From Acidovorax sp. SRB_14 (lineage in GTDB: Bacteria > Pseudomonadota > Gammaproteobacteria > Burkholderiales > Burkholderiaceae_C): DNA of 64,000 nt. The notes under the pieces were generated by a model. The model was not told where the DNA came from. It worked only from the letters and a program-made list of their open reading frames with translations, and did not search any database. Shown one piece after another: positions 29,714 through 38,178 of the stretch (the stretch's first letter is position 1; each line of letters starts with the position of its first letter). The DNA lies in assembly GCF_012932145.1 (NCBI RefSeq), contig NZ_MWOK01000007.1, positions 101,689 to 165,688 of the forward strand. The letters run 5' to 3'. A program made the translations under genes and the position numbers.

Positions 29714-30133
29714 TCAGTCTTCGTCTGGATTTATGAGGGTAATAACCGGCTCACCTTCATTACCAGGGCCTATGACCATTTGCAGCGTTGTCAATCGAGG
29801 GCGTGTTGCTTTCCCGTCGCGTGGCACAACATAGAGTTGAACCGGCACCCTATAGCCTCCGCTAGCTCGTCGGGCAGCTACGTAGCTCATCCAGATGACA
29901 TCCCACAATCTCCCCGACTCATACTGAAGGGTTTGACAGTCAGAGTCATCGTCAGACCATGCCACTGCTTTACTTCATGCGGCGGATGTAAGGGCGACAG
30001 GTACCCGGAAGCCAGCATCCCGTGCGGTTTCCGTGACGTCCACCAACAAGCCATCGTTTAACGCCTGCGCGCGCGTGTAGGCGTAGATTGCTTCTCCAAA
30101 TATGGCCTTCAAGTCCAAAGGGTCTGTTTGCAT
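29714..30133 (-). pseudogene. DUF6573-like plasmid/ICE gene with in-frame TGA
   Basis: The 5' part (from ATG at 30133) gives IFGEAIYAYTRAQAL, LLVDVTETARDAGF and VPVALTSAA, then TGA at 29975-29977. The same frame continues through SKAVAWSDDDSD to ESGRLWDVIWMSYVAARRA, VVPRDGKATRPRLTTL and GPGNEGEPVITL, ending at 29714. The two halves together look like one DUF6573-family protein (common on plasmids and ICEs), in which a Trp codon TGG has become TGA. Function of the family is unknown. Reading through the stop cannot be excluded. Confidence 0.7.
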
Positions 30134-30464
30134 AGTCTCTCCAAATATGCTGCCGGGCTTCAAGATTCCGAGCCTGAATCCATGCATTTCCCGGGGTGTC
30201 GCATGGGGCCCGCTGGCATTGCTGCCGCCGTTCTTCTGAGTTCGTCGCCTGCGTACAAGGGCCACGAGGTAAACGGACGGAACAGGCGCAGTCAAAGCCG
30301 CAGCTCCGCAGGGGAACGGGTGCAGAAGCGCACGAAGTGACCCACAGGATCTTGTGCAGTCAGTTGGGCTTGAGGTCACATCGCAGAAATAGCGACGAAC
30401 TCAGAAGAACGGCGGTAACCATGCCGTAGGGCTGGCGACAACCCGAGGCGGCTTCACAGCCGCT
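30134..30464. other. Gap without a recognisable gene
   Basis: About 330 bases between the DUF6573-like gene and the IS-disrupted gene. Open frames here show no family resemblance and no ribosome sites worth reporting. It probably contains the minus-strand promoter of the DUF6573-like gene. Confidence 0.4.
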
Positions 30465-30670
30465 TTACTTGCGTTTCCAAGGCGGGAGCGCAGACAAGTC
30501 AATGATCTTGGAGCTCACCGGCTTGCTCTTGTCCCGCAATTCAGCGAAGCGAGCTTTCTTTCGAGCGCGATAGCTTCTGGCGCGCTCGGCGTCGGTGAGT
30601 GCGTCGGCTTTTCTCGGACGGCCAAGCTTAGGCTTGGTTGCGCATGAGGGTGGCGGGGCTGCCTCGCTAA

Positions 30671-31516
30671 GAACGTGTTCACGATCTTTTCTTTTGCATC
30701 GAAAATGGTGCGATGAGAAACAGATACGCCAGCGACATCAGCCGCGAGAAGTTTGAAGAAATCAGGCCCCTGCTGCAGAGCGTGCGCCGGCGCACCAAGC
30801 CCACGACGGTGGACCTGTATGAGGTGTTCTGCGCGGTGCTGTACCTGCTGCGCACGGGCTGCCAGTGGAGGTTTTTGCCCAGCGATTTTCCAAAATGGCG
30901 CACGGTGCGCTCATACTTTGCCAAATGGAGCGAGCCCGACCAGGACGGCATCAGCGTTCTGGAGCGGGCACTCAAAAAATCAGGTTGGCGCGGCCCGTTT
31001 GAAACTGGGGCGCAGCGCCTCTCCAACGCTCTTGATCGTGGACGCGCAAAGCGTCAAGACCACGGACACGGCTGCGCTCAAAGGCTATGACGCGGGCAAG
31101 AAGGTCTCTGGCATCAAGCGCCACATTGGGGTGGATACGCAAGGGCTGCCGCACGCCATCGCGGTGACGACGGCCGAGGTGACGGACCGCAAGGGGGCGC
31201 TGCAGGCGCTGGGCCGGTGCAAGGCCAACTTGGGCAAGGTGCAAAGCTTGTTGGCTGACAGTGGCTATGTGGGTCAGCCGTTTGCACAAGCGATGCGGGA
31301 CACTCTGGGGCAGGAGGTGACAGTGCAGATTGCCAAGCGCAGTGAGTTGCACAAGTTTGCCGTGATCCCCAAGCGCTGGGTGGTGGAGCGCAGCTTTGCG
31401 TGGTTGGAGAAAAGCAGGCGGCTTTGGAAGAACTGCGAGAGAAAGCTCGGCACCAGCTTGCAGTTCATTCACTTGGCATTCCTGGCTCTGTTGCTCAGGA
31501 GATCGTGAACACGTTC
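30671..31516 (+). mobile_element. IS5-family insertion sequence (IS427-like size)
   Basis: 846 bp bounded by perfect 16-base inverted repeats, GAACGTGTTCACGATC at the left end and GATCGTGAACACGTTC at the right. It is flanked by TAA duplications (30668-30670 and 31517-31519). It carries a two-frame IS5-type transposase. Sharp ends and intact TSD point to a recent insertion. Confidence 0.92.
30713..31508 (+). CDS. IS5-family transposase, two frames
   Basis: The first frame starts at 30713 (MRNRYASDISREKFEEIRPLL) and covers the N-terminal domain with TGCQWRFLPSDFPKW. The second frame, entered at the CTCAAAAAATCAG run near 30975, gives VGAARLKLGRSA, the catalytic LLIVDAQSVKTTDTA (D), LLADSGYVG (D) and WVVERSFAWLEKSRRLWKNCERK (E). 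The A6 slip site suggests programmed frameshifting, usual for this group, and not decay. Confidence 0.88.
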
Positions 31517-31574
31517 TAAGAAGCAGGTCAAGGGTGATGTGGTCGTTTTCGTCTCGCATACTATGTATAGCTCG

Positions 31575-31760
31575 CGTGACGGTGCATGAACGAGTTATTT
31601 TTGTGAATCGTCACGAAAAAGGGCCATCGCCTCGTGACGCCGTCACGGAAAAGACACTTCGGAACTCAACACAAGCTCTGCACCTCCGTTCGGACGCTGG
31701 ATTTCATGGTTTTTCATGGCGATCGCCACGAAAACCAATCCGTTTCTGTGACGGCGTCAC
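31575..31760. repeat. Clustered CGTGACG/CGTCACG elements
   Basis: Within 190 bases: GCGTGACGG (about 31571), CGTCACGAAAA (about 31608), the palindromes GTGACGCCGTCAC (31634-31646) and GTGACGGCGTCAC (31748-31760), each followed by GGAAA, and GCCACGAAAA near 31725. They precede the minus-strand gene that starts at 31559. They could be operators or replication/partition iterons. Confidence 0.5.
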
Positions 31761-31779
31761 GGAAATGGCCTGCACTGTC

Positions 31780-32370
31780 TGCCGCAGGCTGTCAGTGCGG
31801 GGGCTGTTCTTGCAAGCCGAAGGCGCGCAGCCACGCTGTTAGCAAACAGGGTGATGCAGGAGGGAGGGGGCCGCTCGACAGCGGAGCAAAGCTCAATGGC
31901 AGAGTGGGGCAAGGCGGTCAGCCTCAGCCCGGCACGTAGCACCGCCACCCATGGCGGTCGAAGTGACGCGGGGGGAGCCGCACTGCAATTGCCAGCAAGA
32001 CGCAGTCTGTCGCGCAAGCAATAGTAGCCCCCAAGGGCTGCGGTGAAGTGTGGGGAGTGAAACCCAGCGCCCCCTCGCGGAAGGCTTTTCGCGCGGGCAA
32101 GGGTGTCAGCACAAACGCGTCCAGCGTGCCGGGCGGAGATCCTTGCCCGCGCGATAAGCGGCCCGCGAAGCGGGCTCCCGAAGGGACGGGGGCGCCGGTA
32201 TTTCAAAGCGCATGGCCGGGCGTCCAGCCCGGACAAACACCCGGCCTGGCGTCCAGCCGGGGAGAAGGGGGTGGTGAGCTTCAGCCGCCTTGCGGCTGTT
32301 CGTTTCCCCTGTTCGTCCCCAGTCGTACAGGGGCATGAACGGGGTGCAGCGCTATACGAATCATGACAAC
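31780..32370. other. GC-rich non-coding stretch, candidate oriT/control region
   Basis: About 590 bases with no convincing gene on either strand. It holds a hairpin CCCGC-GAA-GCGGG (about 32161), the near-repeats GGCGTCCAGCCCGG and GGCGTCCAGCCGGGG (about 32218-32262), and GCCGCCTTGCGGC (about 32283). Its place just upstream of a MobC/replication-relaxation-like gene is what one expects of a transfer origin, but no nic motif was recognised. Confidence 0.3.
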
Positions 32371-32386
32371 AACGGGGAGGGTCATG

Positions 32387-33184
32387 ATGAGTCAAAAGGA
32401 TGGACGGCAAACTGCTCGGGAGAACGAGGTGCGAGTGCTACGAGCATTGCATCGTTTTGGCTGGCTGCGCACGCGCGACCTGGCGGCGCTGTGCTGGCGG
32501 CGCTGGGCATCCAGGCCCAGCGGCCCGCCAAGCGTAGGGCCAATGCAGCCGACCGCATCGGCGGTGAGAATGGCGCAACGCACAATGCGCCGCCTGCGTG
32601 ATGCCCGCATGGTCATCACCAGCCAAGGGCCGGACGGCAGCGTCATATACGCGCTGTCTGAAAGCGGCGCGCGGGCGCTGAAAAACGCGGGTGTGACGGC
32701 AATCAGCGGCAAGGATCTCGTGCGCGGTTTCAGTGCTGCTTACTACCGTCATCGAAGCATTGCCAACCAAATCGCGATTTCGGGGATGGTGGAAGGCTTT
32801 CGTGCATCGACTGAGCGCGAAATCGCGCAAGGCCTGTGGCTGGGCGGCGAAGCCGGCATCGCAGGCAAGCGGCCCGACGTGCTGCTGCGCAGCGGTAACC
32901 AGGTATGGTGGGTTGAGGTTGAGCGATCCCGCAAAAACGCCAAAGATTACAAGGCACTTTTGATCTGGTTGGGGAAGGTGCTGCAAGACAGCACCCGGCG
33001 CGACGGCTCACGGCTTCTGGCGCCTGGGCAGGCTTGGGGGCGCTTGATCTTCATTTGTACCCCGGCTTTTGAAAGCAAACTGCGGCGCGATCTCGAAAGT
33101 ATGGGGTGGACTCGACAGCAAGTCGATGCGCTGTCAAGCTTCGAATCTGCGCTATACATATTCCAGGAAACATTGTTTTTATAA
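32387..33184 (+). CDS. Replication-relaxation/MobC-like winged-helix protein
   Basis: Protein of 265 aa. N-terminal winged helix (ENEVRVLRALHRFGWLRTRDLAALCW, MAQRTMRRLRDARMVI) is followed by YYRHRSIANQIAISGMVEGF, then PDVLLRSGNQVWWVEVERSRKN, a nuclease-like E-x-E strand, and RLIFICTPAFESKLRRDLESMGW. This plan resembles 'replication-relaxation' or MobC proteins of plasmids and ICEs. ATG at 32387 is placed well after GGGGAGGGTC. Likely works on the nearby GC-rich region in transfer or replication. Family call moderate. Confidence 0.6.
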   Translation: MSQKDGRQTARENEVRVLRALHRFGWLRTRDLAALCWRRWASRPSGPPSVGPMQPTASAVRMAQRTMRRLRDARMVITSQGPDGSVIYALSESGARALKNAGVTAISGKDLVRGFSAAYYRHRSIANQIAISGMVEGFRASTEREIAQGLWLGGEAGIAGKRPDVLLRSGNQVWWVEVERSRKNAKDYKALLIWLGKVLQDSTRRDGSRLLAPGQAWGRLIFICTPAFESKLRRDLESMGWTRQQVDALSSFESALYIFQETLFL

Positions 33185-33309
33185 ATTGCAGGTCAGGGAG
33201 CGCTGCTGGGCTGGTGCGGCGCTTAACGACAACTTACTCGCTATCGTTATAAATTTTGACGATAGCCCTGCGGAACGCGTCACCGGCCGCCGCTTGTATT
33301 AAAAGTTGG

Positions 33310-33350
33310 GCTGTCCCCGGCAGAGTCATATCTGCCGGGGACAGCTTTTT
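33310..33350 (+). terminator. Rho-independent terminator
   Basis: Perfect 15-base stem GCTGTCCCCGGCAGA/TCTGCCGGGGACAGC with a 6-base loop, followed by TTTTTG. It lies 125 bases after the MobC-like gene and would end its transcript. Confidence 0.85.
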
Positions 33351-34527
33351 GCGTGGTGCCGTCATGGACAATGGCGCACGCGAAAACTTATAGAGGAAAT
33401 ACTGCGTGCACCGACAATGTTGATCACCCAGACCAAGCTATGAGTATCAGCTCACCGATGAGCCATTTTTGTTCCAACTCGCTATCATTTTCTCTATACC
33501 AATACCATCTACCCAGTTCGGAAAACTATCGTTTAGTGTTCGAAACGACAGTTTCTATTCAACCTAGAATTGTTTGCAGGTGCTGGTCATCGTTGACCGG
33601 CATGCTTGATCTAACCACCGGCAGCAATCGACCCATCGTCTCCGTTCGAGTTGCTACCGGCTATGTCTGTTGTGCAGCGTTTGCTGACCATCGACCACCG
33701 GAGGAGGCGACTCACGCTGTCGGTGGCATACCGGCCATTGATGCGTCCGGGTAATAAACGCACGAAGGACCGGTCCTGAGGGGCTTCCATCATTTACGAC
33801 GATCTAGTGCGCAGCCATGGGTCGCGCGCCGTTGGATGACTGCTACACCGTCCGGCCGAATCACGCAACCGACCCACAAGAAATGGTCGTACTTCTTGGA
33901 AGCGGCCATTCCCGGCGAGTCTAATCGCCCCGGGGACGTGCGGGTAGTGCGCCAGACGCTCAATCGCATCGCCCACGGCGACTTCGGCATCCACGTCAAT
34001 GTGTGTGTCGCATACCATGCAGGCAGCACTGCCGGAGTTGCGCAAGCGCCTAACCGACCCGTCGCCGACGTTAAGCCGGCGCTTCGAAATTATTGAGCGG
34101 CGAAGGCAGTCGGCTTTGGTGTGATATTGGTTATTTTTCCGTGTCGTCCGGCAGCCGCCTATGCGAGAGCTCTGCCCAGTGGCCGGTCCTGGCAGTGCAG
34201 CGGACACTCTGCCCGCGAAGACCCCAATGACCGGTAATGGCGGCAGTGGTCATCGGTCCGCCAAAACTGGATGACGGCAACCAGCGTGAACCGGTCGCAC
34301 GGCACCAATTCCTAGCTGAAGCTGACCCGCTGGAAGCCGGCGGTTTTAACCTTCTGATAGAAAATAAACTCTGTAAAAACAGCCGGACAGGTTAGTGATA
34401 GCGGGTTGATTTGATGTGTAGGTAGCCATCGCAGACGCTGCCGTCTGGTCGAGCTAGAACTTCAGCGCATGCGCTCCGGCTCGTGTCGACTGGTAATGAG
34501 AGTCGTCCTGCGCAACCAACTGCTTGA
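33351..34527. other. Degraded region with no confident gene
   Basis: About 1.2 kb between the terminator and the end of the aryl polyene operon. Frames on both strands are short, lack ribosome sites and do not resemble known families; composition changes along its length. It looks like remnant DNA from earlier insertions. No operon terminator for the polyene genes was recognised. Confidence 0.4.
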
Positions 34528-35292
34528 CTACTTGTCCGAGGAGAGTCCAATCAGACTCCAGTCGCACTCTTGATGCCATGCAATATCAGATCCAACAGTC
34601 AATTGGGATTCCGGAATACTTTCTTTAGTGCAAATCGCAAGAAATATTTCTTGACCCTGATCTGTGATGCCTTGCCATGACTTCGCATATGCCAAGACAT
34701 GAAATCCACTTTCAATCAAAGGGCGACACTCCAAAAGACGAATCGTAGAAAAATCAACGCCAGACCCCATGAATTTGAAATAAGCTTCTTTCAAACTCCA
34801 GCACCGTAAAAACTGCTGCCGCTGCAGACTCTCACAATTGATCGACTTCAAATAATCGATTTCTCGCGCACTGCAAGCCATTTCAGCCAACGTCAGCACA
34901 TTTATTCTGTGAGTTACGGGATTTAGCACTTCCAAATCAATGCCAACCGGCTTGGAAGCGACTGCGCACGCTAAAAACAGGTCGCTATGGGAGAGCGATA
35001 AATTGAATGCAGCCGCTGCGTCCGCGCCATGGTGATCCACATTCAATTGCGGGGTCTTGCCCTGTTTCGCATCAAGCTGCCAATGCTCTATTGGCATACC
35101 TCCAGCCCACGCCAGCAAATGGCGCAAGGCATAGCGGCAGGCCAGAAATTCCTGACGCCGCCCCGACCGGCTCAGGCTGTCCAGCCGGGACTGCTCATCC
35201 TGCGTCAGCCACCCTGCGGGTTGATTCCGGGCCAGCTCCCACATTGCGGACTGCCCGGCGACCAATAGCTGCAGCGCAGGTGTAGCAATCAA
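34528..35292 (-). CDS. 4'-phosphopantetheinyl transferase (Sfp type)
   Basis: Last gene of the aryl polyene operon. The Sfp core has FNLSLSHSDLFLACAVASKP, GIDLEVLNP (Mg-binding Asp/Glu) and the FLRCWSLKEAYFKFMG signature, which activate acyl carrier proteins by adding phosphopantetheine to their Ser. Frame is open up to 35355; the TTG at 35292 overlapping the previous stop (TTGA) or an ATG at 35244 are more likely starts than the ATG at 35355, which would overlap by 67 bases. Lower G+C than the operon centre. Confidence 0.85.
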   Translation of the reverse strand: MIATPALQLLVAGQSAMWELARNQPAGWLTQDEQSRLDSLSRSGRRQEFLACRYALRHLLAWAGGMPIEHWQLDAKQGKTPQLNVDHHGADAAAAFNLSLSHSDLFLACAVASKPVGIDLEVLNPVTHRINVLTLAEMACSAREIDYLKSINCESLQRQQFLRCWSLKEAYFKFMGSGVDFSTIRLLECRPLIESGFHVLAYAKSWQGITDQGQEIFLAICTKESIPESQLTVGSDIAWHQECDWSLIGLSSDK

Positions 35293-35723
35293 TTGCCGAT
35301 ACGCGCGTAGCTGCCCTTGAGCGTCACGCCCGTCATAATGTTGCCCGCATGACATTCATAGTTCACCGAGTCCTTAACTACATTGCGCTTGTAGAAGCTA
35401 TGTATGTCCACCACTACATTGGCGCCCTTTTGCTTGGCCGATGCTTCAAAAGCGATTAATACCGATAATGCGGCCCAATTGCATGCAGTGACATCGTCCT
35501 TGCCCACACCATTGGTCTTCTTGTTAGAGATGTCCACACCAAGATTGGCGCTGGTCTTGGGAGTCTTGGCGCCCGACAGGTAGAACTTGACACTGCCGTC
35601 GAGCTTGCCCTGATCCAGGCCCATCTGCACGACCTGTTCCAGAGGCAGCATCAGCGCATCATTACGGGCTTGCACCAAAGTCACGGCCGATAGGGCCACC
35701 AATGCCATAGCGATCTGCTTCAT
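35289..35723 (-). CDS. Small secreted protein of the APE operon ('excinuclease ATPase-like')
   Basis: Protein of 144 aa with a signal peptide (MKQIAMALVALSAVTLVQA). The mature part has VKFYLSGAKTPKT, DVTACNWAALSVLIAFE and NYECHAGNIMTGVTLKGSYARI; two Cys may form a disulfide. Similar short exported proteins occur in aryl polyene clusters under the misleading label 'excinuclease ATPase subunit'; no UvrABC feature is present. Periplasmic or surface role in polyene handling is inferred from context. Confidence 0.7.
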   Translation of the reverse strand: MKQIAMALVALSAVTLVQARNDALMLPLEQVVQMGLDQGKLDGSVKFYLSGAKTPKTSANLGVDISNKKTNGVGKDDVTACNWAALSVLIAFEASAKQKGANVVVDIHSFYKRNVVKDSVNYECHAGNIMTGVTLKGSYARIGN

Positions 35724-35788
35724 AGGCTTCCCTCACCTCTAATTTTGGAGACTTGTTATAAATCTTGAGACGGCCATGCAATCAGGTT

Positions 35789-36187
35789 TTAAAACCCACC
35801 AATTTTCTTGATGAGATTGCGAATCCATCGATTGTAATTAGGGTGAATCTTCCGAATACCGTCTTCTTGCGCAAAATTTAAATTCACACTATCGATATAT
35901 TCGATTTCGTAGCCGGACTCATCATAATTAACCGCAATAGTTACCTGATGTTTTCCTTGCTTGTCGAAACGCAAATCCACGCGACCGGGCTCGTCCCTGA
36001 TAACCTGCCAGCCCAGTGATTGACCTGCGATAGCAATGCGATCGCGTATCTGCCGCAGATTAACATCTGACTGGCTTGCCGAAAGTACCTTGGCTGGCTC
36101 ATATATAGCTGTATTTCTGGCATTGGCGCCCGTACTGCACACAGCCAACACCGTCAGTGCAAAAGCAGATATCCATTTATTCATCAT
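35789..36187 (-). CDS. Small secreted protein of the APE operon, unknown
   Basis: Protein of 132 aa with signal peptide (MMNKWISAFALTVLAVCSTGANA). Mature segments: IRDRIAIAGQSLGWQVI, VDLRFDKQGKHQVTIAVNYDESGYEIEY and a Lys-rich tail WIRNLIKKIGGF. Family not recognised. It follows the ketosynthase gene by six bases and is probably cotranscribed. Its lower G+C matches the next two genes. Confidence 0.65.
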   Translation of the reverse strand: MMNKWISAFALTVLAVCSTGANARNTAIYEPAKVLSASQSDVNLRQIRDRIAIAGQSLGWQVIRDEPGRVDLRFDKQGKHQVTIAVNYDESGYEIEYIDSVNLNFAQEDGIRKIHPNYNRWIRNLIKKIGGF

Positions 36188-36193
36188 CTTTTT

Positions 36194-37438
36194 TTAATCC
36201 ATCCAGCGCTTAAAAACCAAAGAGGTATTGATGCCGCCAAAAGCGAAGTTATTACTCATCACCACGTCGGTGTTAACCGGGCGCGCCTCGCCCATGATGT
36301 AGTCCAGCGCAGCGCAGCGCGGATCGGTTTCGATCAAGTTGGCATTGGGTGCAAACCAGCCTTCGCGCATCATCTCCAGCGTCATCCAGGCTTCCAGCGC
36401 ACCGCAGGCACCCAGGGTGTGGCCCATATAGCCTTTGAGGGTGCTCACCGGGACGCGGTCGCCAAACAGCGCATGGGTTGCCGTGGATTCAGCGATATCG
36501 CCCTGGTCCGTGGCCGTACCGTGGGCGTTGATATAGCCGATCGCCCCTGGCGCCACACCAGCATCGTACAGCGCCATGCGCATAGCCTGCGCCATGGTAG
36601 CGGGGTTGGGATGGGTCACATGGGTACCATCCGAGTTGCTGGCAAAGCCGATCAGCTCGGCCCAGATGCGGGCGCCGCGCGCTTTAGCGTGCTCCAGCTC
36701 TTCCAGAACAAAGGTGCAGGCGCCCTCACCCAGCACCAGTCCGTCCCGATGGACGTCAAAGGGGCGCGGGGTCAGCTCGGGCGTGTCGTTTTTCACGCTG
36801 GTCGCAAACAAGGTGTCGAACACTGCGGCCTGCGTGGCATCCAGCTCTTCGGCGCCACCTGCCAGCATGGCCAGCTGCTTGCCGCTTTGAATGGCTTCAA
36901 ACGCATAGCCCAGACCCTGGCTGCCCGAGGTACAGGCGCTGGACGTGGTGATGATGCGACCCGTGGTGCCGAAGAACACGCCAATGTTCACGGCCGCCGT
37001 GTGCGACATCATCTTGATGTAGGTGTTGGCGTTGATGCCTTCCGTGCTTTTCTCCGCCATCATGCGGCCGAAATCGCCAATGGCTGCTGGCGTACCAGCC
37101 GAGGAGCCATACGACACGCCCATCTGGCCACTTTTGACAAAGGGATCGCCAAGCAGACCGGCGTTCTCCAGCGCCAATTCACTGGCGCGTGTGGCCATCA
37201 GCGCCACGCGCCCCATGCTGCGCATTGTCTTGCGGTTGTAGTGCGCTGGCAGCTCAAACGCTGGCACGGTGCTACCCAGCTGGGTGATAAGACCTTCGTA
37301 ATCCTTCCACTCGTGCATGACGCGGATGGTATTGCGGCCACTGAGCAGGTGGGAGCGAACGCTGGCCCAATCATTGCCCAGCGGGCTGAGCGCGCCAATT
37401 CCCGTGACGACCACACGACGTTTAGCAATGGAACTCAT
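36194..37438 (-). CDS. Beta-ketoacyl-ACP synthase II type (ApeR-like)
   Basis: Protein of 414 aa, complete FabF fold: SSACTSGSQ with catalytic C169, NAHGTATD with H306, and GYMGHTLGACGALE with H340. It condenses malonyl-ACP with the growing aryl polyene or starts it. Overlaps the ketoreductase stop by four bases. The best-conserved member of the pathway and a full-length active-looking enzyme. Confidence 0.93.
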   Translation of the reverse strand: MSSIAKRRVVVTGIGALSPLGNDWASVRSHLLSGRNTIRVMHEWKDYEGLITQLGSTVPAFELPAHYNRKTMRSMGRVALMATRASELALENAGLLGDPFVKSGQMGVSYGSSAGTPAAIGDFGRMMAEKSTEGINANTYIKMMSHTAAVNIGVFFGTTGRIITTSSACTSGSQGLGYAFEAIQSGKQLAMLAGGAEELDATQAAVFDTLFATSVKNDTPELTPRPFDVHRDGLVLGEGACTFVLEELEHAKARGARIWAELIGFASNSDGTHVTHPNPATMAQAMRMALYDAGVAPGAIGYINAHGTATDQGDIAESTATHALFGDRVPVSTLKGYMGHTLGACGALEAWMTLEMMREGWFAPNANLIETDPRCAALDYIMGEARPVNTDVVMSNNFAFGGINTSLVFKRWMD

Positions 37439-38178
37439 CCGATCATGCCTCCATTGACAGAGATGACCTGGCGTGTGACGTACGACGCATCCTGTCCCAT
37501 CAAAAATGCCACCACGGAGGCGACCTCATCCACCGAGCCCATGCGTCGCATGGGAATCATGCCCAGTGCGTGCTCCAGCACCTCGTCGCTCACCATGTCG
37601 GTGTCGATCAGACCGGGCGCTACGCAGTTGACGGTGATCTCCCGCTTGGCCAACTCAATGGCCAGTGACTTGGTGGCACCAATCACGCCTGCCTTGGCTG
37701 CGCTGTAATTGGTCTGACCGCGATTGCCCATCAAGGCCGACACCGATGCCAGGGTCACAATGCGCCCTGGTTTGCGGCGACGCACCATGGGCATGACCAC
37801 AGGGTGCAACACGTTGTAGAACGCATCCAGGTTGGTGTGCACCACAGCATCCCACTCCTGCCCGGTCATGGCGGGGAAAGCGTTGTCATGGGCAATACCG
37901 GCGTTACACACCACGCCGTAGTAGGCACCATGCTGTTCCATATCGCCGTCCAGCGCGGCCGCGCAGGCGGCGCGGTCGGCTACATCAAACTGCAGCAAGC
38001 GGGCGCTGCGGCCCAGGGCCTCGATATCTGCCACGGTTTTCTGCGCCAGTTCAAGGCCACTGCGGCAATGCACCACGATGTCGTAGCCGTCGCGCGCCAG
38101 GCGTAAGGCAATTGCACGGCCAATGCCACGGCTCGATCCCGTGACCAGCACCGTATGTGTGGGAATTGACTCATTCAT
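37435..38178 (-). CDS. 3-oxoacyl-ACP reductase, FabG/ApeQ-like
   Basis: Protein of 247 aa, short-chain dehydrogenase. VTGSSRGIG (13-20) binds NADPH, CNAGIAHDN follows, and S145/Y158/K162 form the catalytic set in VTLASVSALMGNRGQTNYSAAKAG split around the loop. Reduces the beta-keto group after each condensation. The start at 38178 (MNESIPTHTVLVTG) overlaps the dehydratase gene by eight bases. Confidence 0.93.
   Translation of the reverse strand: MNESIPTHTVLVTGSSRGIGRAIALRLARDGYDIVVHCRSGLELAQKTVADIEALGRSARLLQFDVADRAACAAALDGDMEQHGAYYGVVCNAGIAHDNAFPAMTGQEWDAVVHTNLDAFYNVLHPVVMPMVRRRKPGRIVTLASVSALMGNRGQTNYSAAKAGVIGATKSLAIELAKREITVNCVAPGLIDTDMVSDEVLEHALGMIPMRRMGSVDEVASVVAFLMGQDASYVTRQVISVNGGMIG

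Larger units (their letters stand above)
30465..31559 (-). pseudogene. Small basic protein gene split by an IS5-family element
   Basis: Removing the IS and one TAA target copy rejoins an 81-residue frame from ATG 31559: MRDENDHITLDLLL then SEAAPPPSCATKPKLGRPRK, TDAERARSYRARKKARFAELR and IIDLSALPPWKRK. The GRPRK (AT-hook-like) and the RARKKAR basic helix suggest a nucleic-acid-binding protein; its family is unknown to me. The region upstream (31575-31760) carries repeated CGTGACG/CGTCACG elements that it might bind, which is inference. Confidence 0.65.

Noticed and set aside
29975..29977. Selenocysteine decoding of the TGA in the DUF6573-like gene.
   Set aside because: Family expects Trp at this position, and no SECIS-like hairpin was seen right after it.
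31571..31760. CRISPR-like array at the CGTGACG repeats.
   Set aside because: Repeats are short, irregularly spaced and palindromic; no constant spacer length and no cas genes.
31757..32410. 217-codon minus-strand frame across the GC-rich region.
   Set aside because: Starts inside another gene's 5' region, is Pro/Arg/Ala/Cys-biased, and covers the hairpins; best explained as non-coding.
33353..34207. Open frames in the degraded region before the APE operon (for example 33353-33754 plus, 33794-34207 minus).
   Set aside because: No ribosome sites, no family resemblance and mixed composition; one short piece looks remotely transposase-like, but not enough to call.
35789..36187. Possible anti-sigma or toxin role for the small APE-operon protein.
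   Set aside because: Signal peptide and operon context favour a periplasmic factor; no motif supports the other ideas.
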